DNA of 64,000 nucleotides, from NCBI GenBank assembly GCA_016199985.1, contig JACQFQ010000043.1, positions 124,001 to 188,000 on the forward strand. Direction: 5' to 3'. Below the pieces are notes generated by a model. It was not told the DNA's origin, did no database searches, and saw only the letters and a program-made list of their open reading frames with translations. This DNA is from Verrucomicrobiota bacterium. Its GTDB lineage: Bacteria > Verrucomicrobiota > Verrucomicrobiia > Limisphaerales > UBA11320. The translations under genes were made by a program, and so were the position numbers. Positions within the stretch are counted from its first letter, which is position 1; each line of letters begins with the position of its first letter. Positions 37,901 to 46,207 of the stretch are shown piece by piece.

Positions 37901-38567
37901 TCTTTCCGTCGACGCGCCGCACCTGGGCGGAGCCGCTGCTGCGGAGGATCGCCTGGGCCCCGTAGTTCACGACGTAGAGATCGAGATCGCCGTCGCCGTC
38001 GACATCCCCAAGCGCCAGGCTCGTGGTTCCGGTCTCGGCGGAAACTCCCGCTTCCACAGTGATGTCTTGAAAGCGACCGTGGCCGTCGTTGCGGAAAACC
38101 CGGGGACCGTGGCCGAGCGTGCCAACAAGCAGATCCAGGTCGCCGTCGCCGTCGATATCCGCAAACGTCGCCCCGGTGGAGATCATGCCGGCGCACCCCG
38201 CGCCGCCCGCGTCGGCCGCCAGCTCGAAGCGGAATCCGCCGAGATTGCGATAGAGCGCGTTGGTTCCTGAGCTCGAGCAGAAGTACAGGTCGCAAAGCCC
38301 GTCGCCGTCCACATCTCCCGCAGCCACGCCGGCGCCCAGCATGCGGTTGTTGTTCTCCATCATGTCGCTCAAGAAGACTGGGTTGGTGAAATGAATCCCT
38401 GTTTCCGTGGCCGCCAGATTGGAGAACCGGAGACCCTTGCGCGGCGCGGGGTCCACGGCGATGGAACGTGACTCCGCCGCCTCTGTGTTGCCAGCAGCCG
38501 GGGTCAGGAGAGTCAGGACGCAGGCTGTCACAGCGTGGAGCCACAAGGCGATGCGACGATGGAACAT
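34914..38567 (-). CDS. Giant secreted FG-GAP/ASPIC-UnbV protein
   Basis: Exported 1217-aa protein; signal peptide about residues 1-28. Residues ~70-540 and ~660-1130 hold two runs of FG-GAP/VCBS repeats with the calcium-binding-type pattern D.DGDGD.D(L/I) (VDGDGLCDLYF, IDGDGDLDLLV, VDGDGDLDLYV, LDNDGDLDVVI), as in integrin-like beta-propellers. Each run is followed by an ASPIC/UnbV domain (GVGAQITVTTSGLRQTQSIV...YLSSDD; a degenerate copy closes the protein). This looks like an internal duplication of a CRTAC1-like unit. A surface, adhesion or structural role is plausible; no enzyme motif is seen. Confidence 0.9.
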   Translation of the reverse strand: MFHRRIALWLHAVTACVLTLLTPAAGNTEAAESRSIAVDPAPRKGLRFSNLAATETGIHFTNPVFLSDMMENNNRMLGAGVAAGDVDGDGLCDLYFCSSSGTNALYRNLGGFRFELAADAGGAGCAGMISTGATFADIDGDGDLDLLVGTLGHGPRVFRNDGHGRFQDITVEAGVSAETGTTSLALGDVDGDGDLDLYVVNYGAQAILRSSGSAQVRRVDGKIVVTGPHANRLRYVDGHLEEDGEADALYLNDGTGHFKAVPWNSDAFLDEEGRPKPAPLDFGLSAQIRDMNGDGFPDIYVCNDFQTPDRFWLGDGKGHFKAIQRLAMRCQSFASMGVDFADLDRDGHLDFMVVEMLGRDHARRMQQVSGLPLFPPTLGRLETRPEVGRNTLFWNRGDGTYAEIAQFAGVAASDWSWQPVFLDVDLDGYEDLLIVNGHARDVQNRDALAKIRSFGHQSPEQARTNLILYPPMDVPNAAYRNRGDLTFEDMAKSWGFDSERISQGVALADLDNDGDLDVVINCLNAPPLLYRNESAEPRIQVRLLGEGNNTRGVGAQITVTTSGLRQTQSIVAGGRYLSSDDAVRCFAARIGEAHRVEVRWSSGRVSVMERAPANRRLEIAERESAPTVAPSAPAATPLPLFRDITATLDHTHRETLFNDYTRQPLLSKQLSQLGPGVACFDVDGDGRDEVFIGAGRGNPIAAFRVTPQEGLRPIRAATNAPMSDDIAGLAPFVTSEGERMVLAGLSSYESGGPSQLLRCRLNAKGDALEVDPIVVLAGLPESIGPLAVADVDGDGDLDVFVGGRVIPGAYPTAASSTLLLQDNGKLSPDPRSQALFQKVGLVSGAVWSDLNHDGYPDLLLACEWGPVKIFMNERGRLRDATDELGLASFTGWWNGIATGDFDEDGTTDFIATNWGSNTGYRADDQHPLMIAFGDLGGRGAVDVVEGYFAPELGVTVPRRALAALGQAIPALAERFTTHESFSRATLDQVLEAAPNRGSRVMARRLETTLFLNRTNHFEARALPAQAQWAPAFGVAVADFDGDGHLDVVLSQNFHPMRPEVARADAGRGLLLVGDGRGNLLVVAGDVSGIKVYGDQRGAAVGDFNQDGKPDLLITENSAPTRAYLNESSRKAGVRVHVRGPLSNPVGIGVSLRCVGEREELGPRVEIQGGGGYWSASSPAATLPRIANTKAVRVLWPGHPPKDVPFDANVETLELTAP

Positions 38568-38781
38568 GAGGAGACCTTGCCGAAATGATCCCGAAGTTGT
38601 CGCCTCAAAAGCTGTCAGGGCAACAACCCCCCGTGTCTCTGTTCCGAGCGCGCGGCGGTCCTATCCCGGATTCAGCCTCCAAGAACCCTCCGGAATCCGG
38701 GCTGGACCGTTGGCAAAAGTTCACCCTCGATGAATAATAGTTGGCCAAGACGGCTCGAACTTGGGTTATATCCTCGGCGAT

Positions 38782-39918
38782 ATGAGCTCTGAGACCATTC
38801 CTGTCGGCTTCAGCGATCCGGTCAACGCCGCCATCCTTGCGGTGTCCGAGGATCGCCTTCAGGGATTCCAGCGGGACCCCATCGGCGAGATCAGCGCGCA
38901 GTCCGGGGTTCCTGTTGAAACCGTCCTCGAGCGCGTTCGAGCCATGCTGTCCGCGGGAACGATTCGGCGCGTGCGCCAAACCTTGCTCGCGACGAATCTT
39001 GCCGAGGGCGCGCTCGTGGCGTGGGACACGCCGCAGGAAAGCCTCGACTCCGGATTCGACTACCTGTTCCAGAAGGATCCATTCTCCGGCCACGTTGTCA
39101 CGCGCAGCACCGACGCCGCCAGCCCTGGCTCGACTTACAAGCTATGGACCACGCTCAAGGTGCCGCAAGGCTACTCCCTGGAAAAGCACTGCCTGCTGCT
39201 CCAGAAGATCATCGGCGCGAATCATTTTCGGCTGATGTCGGCCAAGAGGCTCTTCGCACTGGGCGTGGGGCACACGCGTCGACGCGGCATGGAGCCGGGC
39301 AGCAAGGCCGACGAGCCGGCGGAGGTCATTGAAGTGAAGGTGGCGCAGCTCTCCGACCTGGAGTGGCGGGCGCTTATCGCGTTGAAACGCGAGTTCGCCG
39401 TCGGTGAGCTGATCCGGGATCTCTGGTCCGCGCGCGCGGCGGAGGCGAGCCTTCCTCTTCCGGTCTTCTGCGAAGTGGCCGAGGACCTCGATCGTAGAAA
39501 AATCCTCGGCCGATTCTCGACCTTCCTGGAGCATGTCAAGCCGACGGGCGACGGCGAGCGGGTGACGCGTTTCAACGCGCTGTTCCACTGGGCGGTTCCG
39601 CCCGGCCGGGAGATCGAGGCGGGTCGTGAGGTGGGCCGGCATCACATCATGACGCACGCCTATTGGCGGGAAGGCGGGCCCGAGTTCCGGAACGTGAATG
39701 TGATGGGCGTCGCTCACGGCACGGACAAGACCCTTGTCCTGGCCCACAAGGCGGCGATTGACGCGCATCTGGCCAGCGTTGGAATTCCCGTCTCGTACAC
39801 GAACGTGTTCTGGGGCGGCCGCAGCGAGATCAAGCCGTCGGAAATCTCGCCTTTCGTCTACGCGGAGTGGTGCAGGAATCTGGGCGTGGATCCGGAGTCG
39901 ATGCGACTGAAGAGTTGA
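38782..39918 (+). CDS. Tandem Lrp/AsnC-like protein (AhbA/AhbB-like)
   Basis: A 378-aa protein made of two similar Lrp/AsnC-type units. Each has an N-terminal winged-helix-like segment (DPIGEISAQSGVPVETVLER; DLEWRALIALKREFAVGEL) followed by a ferredoxin-like ligand domain. The second contains HHIMTHAYWREGGPEFRNVN and VNVMGVAHG, recalling the AhbA/AhbB sirohaem-decarboxylase fold. Start at the ATG at 38782; the TTG at 38761 adds seven residues. It could be a sirohaem decarboxylase fused A-B, or a transcription regulator of the genes behind it. Position ahead of an amidotransferase, dehydrogenase and permease favours regulation; sequence favours Ahb. Confidence 0.6.
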   Translation: MSSETIPVGFSDPVNAAILAVSEDRLQGFQRDPIGEISAQSGVPVETVLERVRAMLSAGTIRRVRQTLLATNLAEGALVAWDTPQESLDSGFDYLFQKDPFSGHVVTRSTDAASPGSTYKLWTTLKVPQGYSLEKHCLLLQKIIGANHFRLMSAKRLFALGVGHTRRRGMEPGSKADEPAEVIEVKVAQLSDLEWRALIALKREFAVGELIRDLWSARAAEASLPLPVFCEVAEDLDRRKILGRFSTFLEHVKPTGDGERVTRFNALFHWAVPPGREIEAGREVGRHHIMTHAYWREGGPEFRNVNVMGVAHGTDKTLVLAHKAAIDAHLASVGIPVSYTNVFWGGRSEIKPSEISPFVYAEWCRNLGVDPESMRLKS

Positions 39919-39954
39919 CAGCCGCGGCTGATTGTCGAGGTTGTGCCGCACGCA

Positions 39955-40692
39955 ATGGCTTCCGCCGCGAAAGAAATACTGCTGATCGACGCCGTCCTTT
40001 GGAGCGAGGCTTTCTCGCCGTCCGATCCGCTGCGCTCCGCTCCGAGCTGGTTCGATCCGCATGTCTCCTCCCCTGGCCGGACCTGGATGCGGTCCGTCTC
40101 CGCGGAGGCGGACTTGAGCTCCGAGCCCGGTCCGCAGGTTCGCGGTGTGATCCTCTCGGGATCCCCGCGGGATGCCTGGAGCACGGACCCGGTCAACACC
40201 GCGCTCTGCCAGCTCATCGATCGGTGTCACCAAAGGCGGATCCCGCTGCTCGGCGTCTGCTACGGACACCAGGTGCTGGGACGGGCTTTGGGCGCGAAAG
40301 TCGCGCCGCATCCCCAGGGATGGGAGCTGGGGAACGTCCCGATTCAGCTCACCCCCGCAGGGCGCAAGAGCCTTTTGTTCGACAGTTTTCCCGAGACGTT
40401 CGACGCTCTACAAAGCCACCGGGACGCGGTGCTCGAGCTGCCCCCAGGCTGCCAGCTTCTCGCCACGGGGTCGCATACCCGGATCCAGTCGTTCTCCTGC
40501 GACGACCTTCTGTTCGGAGTTCAGTTTCATCCCGAGACCCGGCCCGACATTCTCCGCTACTTGTGGGGGCCGCGATTGGAACGGTGGCGCGGGAACATTG
40601 GCTTCGATCTCGACCATCGGATCGCCACATTCCAGGAAGCTCCGCAATCCGCCCTCATCCTGAACCGTTTCGTCCACCAAATCGCCCAGTGA
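39955..40692 (+). CDS. Class I glutamine amidotransferase-like protein
   Basis: GMP-synthase-like stand-alone glutaminase domain, 245 aa from the ATG at 39955 (a GTG at 39943 is too close to the GAGG ribosome site). The nucleophile elbow is LLGVCYGHQVLGRALG with the catalytic Cys. The partner His-x-Glu is in LFGVQFHPETRPD. No synthetase domain is attached, so ammonia acceptor or hydrolytic substrate is unknown. The spacing of 9 bp to the next gene suggests co-expression with the alcohol dehydrogenase and permease, for instance in amine or amino-acid breakdown. Confidence 0.85.
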   Translation: MASAAKEILLIDAVLWSEAFSPSDPLRSAPSWFDPHVSSPGRTWMRSVSAEADLSSEPGPQVRGVILSGSPRDAWSTDPVNTALCQLIDRCHQRRIPLLGVCYGHQVLGRALGAKVAPHPQGWELGNVPIQLTPAGRKSLLFDSFPETFDALQSHRDAVLELPPGCQLLATGSHTRIQSFSCDDLLFGVQFHPETRPDILRYLWGPRLERWRGNIGFDLDHRIATFQEAPQSALILNRFVHQIAQ

Positions 40693-40701
40693 CCCTGTGA
40701 T

Positions 40702-41856
40702 ATGAGCCTCGCCTCCTTCTCGTTTCCCACCCCGACGCTCTTTGGCGCCGGATCGCTCCAAGAGCTGCCAGCGCGCCTGACGCGCCTGGGAATTCGCAAG
40801 CCCCTCGTGGTCACCGACGCGGGACTCGCGAAAACCGCGGCTTTCGCCGCGCTGGCGACAACATTGGGGGCGCGCGAACAGGGTCGCGCCTGGGCGCTCT
40901 ACTCCGGCGTGCATCCCAACCCGATCGAGAATGACGTGCGGGAACCCGCCGCGCTGTTCACGCGGGAAGGATGCGACGGAGTGATCGCGATCGGCGGAGG
41001 AAGTCCTCTGGACGCCGGCAAGGCCGCGCGCCTCCTCGTCAAGCGGCCGGGATACGATCTGAGTCGCTTCTACGAGGAGCCGGACTGGTCGGGGCTGGCG
41101 CCGTTCGTCGCGATCCCCACCACCGCGGGCACCGGCAGCGAGGTGGGGCGCAGCTCGGTGATCACGCTCGAGGCCACGCGCAAGAAGGCGGTGTTGTTCC
41201 ATCCCGAGCTTCTCGCGAAGCTGGTGATCCTGGACCCCGAGCTCACCGTGGGCCTTCCCGCAAAGCTCACGGCGGCGACCGGCGCGGACGCGCTGACGCA
41301 TTGCGTCGAAAGCTTCACCTGCCCGCAGTTTCACCCTATGTGCGATGGCATCGCGTTAGAGGGAGTTCGTTTGATCGTCGAGTTTCTTCCCAGGGCCTGT
41401 CGCGACGGAAAGGATCTGGAGGCGAGAGGGCACATGCTCGTCGCGGCCGCGATGGGCGCCGTCGCTTTTCAGAAGGATCTCGGGGTGGTGCATTCCCTCG
41501 CGCATCCGTTGTCGTCGATCTGCGGCATGCATCATGGGCTGGCGAACGCCCTTTGCCTGGTTGCGGGAATGCGGTTTTGCGCGGCCCGCAAGCCTGGGCT
41601 GTATCGGCGCGTCGGCATCGCCTGCGGGCTTGAGCTTCACAAGGTCTCCGCGGCGGAGGCCGATCAGAGAACCATCGAGTTCATCGCGGGCTTCCTGGGC
41701 GGGATCGGCATGACTGGACGCCTGAGCGAGCATGGCGTGACCGCCCAGCAGCTCGACGCGCTCGTCGCCCAGGCCGTGGATGATCCCTGCCACAAGACCA
41801 ACGCGGTTCCCGTCTCCGCCGCGGACTTCAGGGCCCTCTACGAGCAGGTCCTCTGA
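40702..41856 (+). CDS. Iron-containing alcohol dehydrogenase
   Basis: NAD(P)-dependent group III alcohol dehydrogenase, 384 aa. Nucleotide loop GCDGVIAIGGGSPLDAGKAA, the TTAGTGSEVGRSSVIT signature and metal ligands in ATGADALTHCVESF and SLAHPLSSICGMHHGLANA are all present; His residues of the latter coordinate iron. The substrate may be a short-chain aldehyde or alcohol, but the C-terminal DDPCHKTNAVPVS does not reveal it. It sits between an amidotransferase (9 bp) and an APC permease (19 bp). Confidence 0.93.
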   Translation: MSLASFSFPTPTLFGAGSLQELPARLTRLGIRKPLVVTDAGLAKTAAFAALATTLGAREQGRAWALYSGVHPNPIENDVREPAALFTREGCDGVIAIGGGSPLDAGKAARLLVKRPGYDLSRFYEEPDWSGLAPFVAIPTTAGTGSEVGRSSVITLEATRKKAVLFHPELLAKLVILDPELTVGLPAKLTAATGADALTHCVESFTCPQFHPMCDGIALEGVRLIVEFLPRACRDGKDLEARGHMLVAAAMGAVAFQKDLGVVHSLAHPLSSICGMHHGLANALCLVAGMRFCAARKPGLYRRVGIACGLELHKVSAAEADQRTIEFIAGFLGGIGMTGRLSEHGVTAQQLDALVAQAVDDPCHKTNAVPVSAADFRALYEQVL

Positions 41857-41875
41857 GGGCTCGCGAAGAAACGGC

Positions 41876-43348
41876 ATGAAGGAGAACCCAGCGTCCGAAG
41901 CCAGCGGAGACGAGGCGCTCCTGGAGTCGCTGGGTTATCGGCAGGAGCTCGCTCGGGGTATGAGCGGCTTTTCAAACTTCGCGCTGTCCCTCTCGATCAT
42001 TTGCATCCTCGCCGGCGGCATCACTTCCTTTCATGTGGGGCTCTGCAGCGCGGGGGGCGCGAGCATCGGGATCGGTTGGCCGCTCGTCTGCCTGTTCTCG
42101 CTGTGCGTGGCGCTGACGATGGCGCAGGTGGCGAGCGCGTTTCCCACCGCCGGAGGACTCTATCACTGGGGCACGATCCTCGGCGGAAGAACCTGCGGAT
42201 GGTTCACGGCCTGGTTCAACCTCGTGGGCCTCATCACGGTGATGGCGGCGATCAATTCGGGCGCGTTTGATTTCGCGGTGTCCGCCTTCGGCGATGGGTC
42301 GGGCGCCGCGCCGCCGGAATGGCTGCGTCGTCTCGTGATCGTGGGAATGACCCTCGCCCAGGGCCTGCTCAATCACTACGGCATTCGCTGGACCACACGG
42401 CTGGTCGACGCCAGCGGCTGGCTGATCCTGATCACGGCCGCGATCCTCATCGCGGGATTGTTCCACGGGGCGTCGCGCCTCGAGTGGTCGCGTCTGTGGA
42501 CCTTCTCCAACTTCAGCGGGCTTCCGGAGGCGGATCCGGTCTTTCCCAGGCAGGGCAACGTCGCCTGGCTTTTCGCGCTCGGATTCCTTTTCCCAGCGTA
42601 CACCATCACCGGATTTGACGCCTCGGCGCACACCGCGGAGGAAACCCTGAGGGCGGCCACGAATGTTCCCAAGGGCATTGTCCGTTCGGTGGTCGTGTCG
42701 TCGCTGCTGGGCTGGATCCTGGTCGTCGCGATCTTGCTCGCGATGCCGGATCTCAGGACCGGCGCGATGAAAGGCCCAAACGTCACCCCCTGGGTCATCC
42801 GCTCGGCGCTGTCGCCGGGTTGGGCGGCCGCGCTGCTCGGCGCGATTCTTCTCTCGCAGTTTCTGTGCGGGCTCGCCGCGTTGACCTCGGCCTCGCGGAT
42901 GACCTACGCCTTTGCCCGCGACGGAGGTCTGCCCTTCTCAGGGCCCCTTTCCCGGGTTCATGCGAAAACAAAGTCGCCTTCGGTGGCGGTGTGGTTCACG
43001 GCATTGTCGGGAGTCGCGTTCACGACCTTCGTGTCCTACACGACGATCGCGGCGGTTTGCACACTGTTCCTCTATCTGAGCTACGTGCTCCCGGTCGCCG
43101 CGGGCTTCAAGGCGCACGGCAGGACCTGGAGTCGGATGGGCCCGTGGCATGTGGGCGCGTGGTATCGGCCGTTGGCGCTGGCGTCGTCGCTGGGATGCGC
43201 CGCGTTGATCCTGCTGGGCTTGCAACCGCCTAACGACGGAGCGGTGTGGATCGTGGGCTCCGTGATGGCCTTCCTGCTGGCGGTGTGGTTCGGCTGGGAG
43301 CGTCGGCGATTCAGGGGCCCTCCCGCGGCATTGCGAGCGCTGACCTGA
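41876..43348 (+). CDS. APC family amino acid/amine permease
   Basis: Inner-membrane amino-acid permease, 490 aa from the ATG at 41876, with GAAGAAAC just upstream. About 12 helices are visible. QELARGMSGFSNFALSLSII at the start, SAFPTAGGLYHWG near helix 3 and DASAHTAEETLRAATNVPKG in the middle are typical of the GABA/choline-type amino-acid transporters of the APC superfamily. With the upstream dehydrogenase and amidotransferase it may import the amine or amino acid those enzymes process. Confidence 0.92.
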   Translation: MKENPASEASGDEALLESLGYRQELARGMSGFSNFALSLSIICILAGGITSFHVGLCSAGGASIGIGWPLVCLFSLCVALTMAQVASAFPTAGGLYHWGTILGGRTCGWFTAWFNLVGLITVMAAINSGAFDFAVSAFGDGSGAAPPEWLRRLVIVGMTLAQGLLNHYGIRWTTRLVDASGWLILITAAILIAGLFHGASRLEWSRLWTFSNFSGLPEADPVFPRQGNVAWLFALGFLFPAYTITGFDASAHTAEETLRAATNVPKGIVRSVVVSSLLGWILVVAILLAMPDLRTGAMKGPNVTPWVIRSALSPGWAAALLGAILLSQFLCGLAALTSASRMTYAFARDGGLPFSGPLSRVHAKTKSPSVAVWFTALSGVAFTTFVSYTTIAAVCTLFLYLSYVLPVAAGFKAHGRTWSRMGPWHVGAWYRPLALASSLGCAALILLGLQPPNDGAVWIVGSVMAFLLAVWFGWERRRFRGPPAALRALT

Positions 43349-43465
43349 GCGGCCGATTGCGGATCGTGCGACCTTGCTTCGCCGGAAGCCCTCGAGCCTG
43401 GCGCCGGAGCAAGACTTTGCCTTTTGGGCCAGACCTCAAATAGGCTATGGGAGCCGCGCAAGCCT

Positions 43466-44635
43466 ATGAACAATCTGAACTCGCACACCGCCGAAGCCGC
43501 CACCCAGAGGCGCTACGCCGCCGCCGCCAAAGCGCAGGAGGCCGCGCTTTGCTGTCCTGTGGAATACATCCCGGACCTGCTCACGGTCATCCCGCGGGAA
43601 GTCATAGAGAAGGACTACGGTTGCGGAGATCCCTCGCGCTACCTCAAGCCAGGCGAAACGGTGCTCGACCTCGGCAGCGGCACGGGAAAGATCTGCTTCA
43701 TCGCCGCCCAGGTTGTCGGGATGAAAGGCCGCGTCATTGGCGTGGACATGACGGACGACATGCTGGAGGTGGCGCGCCGCAACGCCCCGATCGTCGCGGA
43801 ACGGCTCGGCTACGCGAACGTGGAGTTCCGCAAGGGACGAATCCAGGACCTCGCCCTGGACCTCGAACAGCTCGACGCGGAATTGCTCCGCCGCCCGATC
43901 ACGAGCGCCGCGTCCTTTCTCGCCGCGAACGAGCTCGCCCGGGAGTTGCGGCTCCACCATCCGCTGGTGGAAACAGAGTCCGTGGACGTGGTTGTGTCGA
44001 GCTGCGTCCTGAATCTCGTCGAACCCCGGGACAAGAGCCAGTTGTTCCAGGAGATCTTCCGCGTGCTCCGCAAAGGCGGACGCGCGGTCATCTCGGACAT
44101 CGTCAGCGACGAGAGCGTGCCGGAGGCGATGCAGCAGGACTCCACGCTCTGGAGCGGGTGCGTCAGCGGCGCGCTGCGCGAGGATTTGTTCCTTAAGGCT
44201 TTTGAGGAAGCCGGCTTCTACGGCATCCGCCTTCTCAAGCGCGACGAAGCGCCGTGGCAGACCGTGGAGGGCATTGAGTTTCGTTCTGTGACCGTCGAGG
44301 CCTTCAAGGGCAAGCAAGGCGAGTGCTGGGAGCTGAACCAGGCCGTCATTTATCGCGGCCCGTTCCGCGAAGTTCTGGACGACGACGGCCATCGTCTGCG
44401 TCGGGGCGAGCGCGCGGCCGTGTGCGACAAGACGTTCCAGCTCTACCGGCAGGCCCCTTACGCGGAGTCCTTCGCGTTCATCGAACCGCTGGCGCCCGTG
44501 AAACCAGGGGAAGCCAGGCCTTACGACTGCGCGAGGACGGCGCTTCGTCATCCGCGCGAAACCAAAGGCTTGGCGTACAACGCCACCACCGAGGCGTCGA
44601 AGTGTTGCGACGGCGGCAATGGGGGAGGTTGCTGA
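43466..44635 (+). CDS. arsM: Arsenite methyltransferase ArsM, arsenosugar type
   Basis: SAM-dependent methyltransferase expected to methylate arsenite as the first step to arsenosugars. The 389-aa product begins at the ATG at 43466. The Cys pair Cys29-Cys30 in LCCPVEYIPDLL and the Cys in DYGCGDPS are candidate As(III) ligands. SAM motif I is VLDLGSGTGKICFIA, and SSCVLNLVEPRDK carries another conserved Cys. The C-terminus ends in a Cys/Gly cluster (KCCDGGNGGGC). It is followed 54 bp later by arsS, the pairing that defines the arsenosugar branch and supports the name over a generic methyltransferase. Confidence 0.9.
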   Translation: MNNLNSHTAEAATQRRYAAAAKAQEAALCCPVEYIPDLLTVIPREVIEKDYGCGDPSRYLKPGETVLDLGSGTGKICFIAAQVVGMKGRVIGVDMTDDMLEVARRNAPIVAERLGYANVEFRKGRIQDLALDLEQLDAELLRRPITSAASFLAANELARELRLHHPLVETESVDVVVSSCVLNLVEPRDKSQLFQEIFRVLRKGGRAVISDIVSDESVPEAMQQDSTLWSGCVSGALREDLFLKAFEEAGFYGIRLLKRDEAPWQTVEGIEFRSVTVEAFKGKQGECWELNQAVIYRGPFREVLDDDGHRLRRGERAAVCDKTFQLYRQAPYAESFAFIEPLAPVKPGEARPYDCARTALRHPRETKGLAYNATTEASKCCDGGNGGGC

Positions 44636-44689
44636 TGGGGAGCGCGCCGGCTTTTCCGCGTCGCTTCCCTTTGCTCTCCGCTCGAAACC

Positions 44690-45634
44690 ATGAATCGTTT
44701 TGAGTCAAAGCTGGCCGAGCAGCGGTTGGTTCTGCGCCGGGGGCGGCTGCAGACGCTGCAGGTCAACGTCGGGCGCAAGTGCAACCAAACCTGCGCTCAC
44801 TGTCATGTGGACGCCGCCCCGTGGAGGACGGAGATGATGGCCGAGTCGGTGGCGCGCCGAGTCGGCGGTTGGATTCGCGCGCATCGACCGGCCGTCGTGG
44901 ATATCACCGGCGGCGCGCCGGAGCTGAGCGAGCACTTCCGCTACCTCGTGGAGACGGCGCGCGATTGCGGTTGCCACGTGATCGACCGGAACAATCTCAC
45001 CATCATTGAGACGGTGGCGTTTGGATGGCTGCCGGAGTACCTCGCGAAGCATGAGGTCGAGGTGGTCGCCTCGCTGCCGTGCTACTCGGCGGAAAACGTG
45101 AACGCCCAGCGCGGCGAGGGCGTGTTTGAAAAAAGCGTCTCCGCGCTGCGAAAGCTCAATGCCGTCGGCTACGGAACAACGCTGCCGCTGAATTTGGTGT
45201 TCAATCCACTGGGAGCCAAGCTGCCCGGGCCGCAATCGGAACTGGAGGCGGATTACAAGGAGGCGCTGCGCCGGGAGTTCGGCATCGTGTTCAACAAGTT
45301 GTTCACGATCACAAACCAGCCCATCGCCCGCTTCGCCGAGGACTTGCGGCGGCGCGGAGAGTGGGACGCGTATCTCGATTTGCTCGCCAACGGCTTCAAC
45401 CCGGCAACCGTTGAAGGCCTGATGTGCCGAACCACCTTGAGCGTCGGTTGGCTGGGAGAAATATTCGACTGCGACTTCAATCAGATGCTCGGGATGCGGA
45501 TGCGGAATGAAAAGCCTCTCTATTTGTGGGACGTGACGCCTGAGCGCCTCGAAGGCGGGGAGATCCTCACTGGCGCGCACTGCCTGGCCTGCACGGCCGG
45601 CTGCGGAAGCAGCTGCGCCGGCGCCGTGGCGTAG
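44690..45634 (+). CDS. arsS: Arsenosugar biosynthesis radical SAM protein ArsS
   Basis: Radical SAM enzyme that adds a 5'-deoxyadenosyl group to methylated arsenic, a known step toward arsenosugars. The 314-aa protein has the cluster motif CNQTCAHC (Cys31, Cys35, Cys38) early in a partial TIM barrel, and the DITGGAPELSEHF segment that replaces the usual GGEP. The C-terminal TGAHCLACTAGCGSSCAG holds four Cys, where some homologues use selenocysteine. Here all codons are ordinary Cys. Co-directional with arsM. Confidence 0.93.
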   Translation: MNRFESKLAEQRLVLRRGRLQTLQVNVGRKCNQTCAHCHVDAAPWRTEMMAESVARRVGGWIRAHRPAVVDITGGAPELSEHFRYLVETARDCGCHVIDRNNLTIIETVAFGWLPEYLAKHEVEVVASLPCYSAENVNAQRGEGVFEKSVSALRKLNAVGYGTTLPLNLVFNPLGAKLPGPQSELEADYKEALRREFGIVFNKLFTITNQPIARFAEDLRRRGEWDAYLDLLANGFNPATVEGLMCRTTLSVGWLGEIFDCDFNQMLGMRMRNEKPLYLWDVTPERLEGGEILTGAHCLACTAGCGSSCAGAVA

Positions 45635-45693
45635 GAGACCCCCCATGCTCGGGCGGCGACGGACGGGGTTGGGTCGGCCGAAGCGCGCGGGCG

Positions 45694-46161
45694 CTAACCG
45701 CCGCCAAAATCGTGGGTGGTGTTCAGATAGTGAACGATGCAATCCCGAAGCCGCTCATAGCAATGATCGAAGGCGATGGCATCCTGCCCGACGGGATCAT
45801 CAATCTCCGCGCCTCGCCGCAGAGGATCGAAATCCCCAAGCAAGCTGATGCGGTCGGAAGCGACGGCCGAGCGCGCCGTCAAAATCGCGACTTGATCCGA
45901 CTCCATGGCAAACACACGTCTCGCGCCGGACAAGTCGATGCTCGCGACGCTTGTTGCCATGATCTTCGACATCGGGGTTCCGTGACGCTCGCAGGCGAGT
46001 CGAGCCTCTCGCGCCGCCAGTGAGCCTTGAAAATCGCTTGAGATGCCTGCCGACAACACCCGGACAACCCAGCCCCGCTTGGCGGCCTCGGCGGCGAATA
46101 TCGCGTGAGCCATCGGACTCCTGCAGATGTTTGCGTAGCAGATGAACGCAATCGTCTTCAT
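45694..46161 (-). CDS. Low-molecular-weight protein tyrosine phosphatase family
   Basis: Cytoplasmic phosphatase of 155 aa. The P-loop is CYANICRSPMA (Cys8, Arg14), matching the C-x5-R-S motif, and the general-acid loop is DDPVGQDAIAF. The extra resolving cysteines of thioredoxin-coupled arsenate reductases are not in the expected places, so despite the arsM-arsS neighbours I call it LMW-PTP rather than ArsC. Arsenate reduction remains a possible side role. It converges on arsS, 59 bp apart. Confidence 0.85.
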   Translation of the reverse strand: MKTIAFICYANICRSPMAHAIFAAEAAKRGWVVRVLSAGISSDFQGSLAAREARLACERHGTPMSKIMATSVASIDLSGARRVFAMESDQVAILTARSAVASDRISLLGDFDPLRRGAEIDDPVGQDAIAFDHCYERLRDCIVHYLNTTHDFGGG

Positions 46162-46207
46162 GGTTGCAAATGTGTTTGGAAGGGCCTGCCGATGCCGCGA
46201 ACCAGGG

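Noticed and set aside
45694-46161. Calling this gene an ArsC arsenate reductase because of arsM-arsS next door.
   Set aside because: The P-loop and acid loop fit LMW-PTP, and the resolving cysteines of thioredoxin-linked ArsC are not in place.
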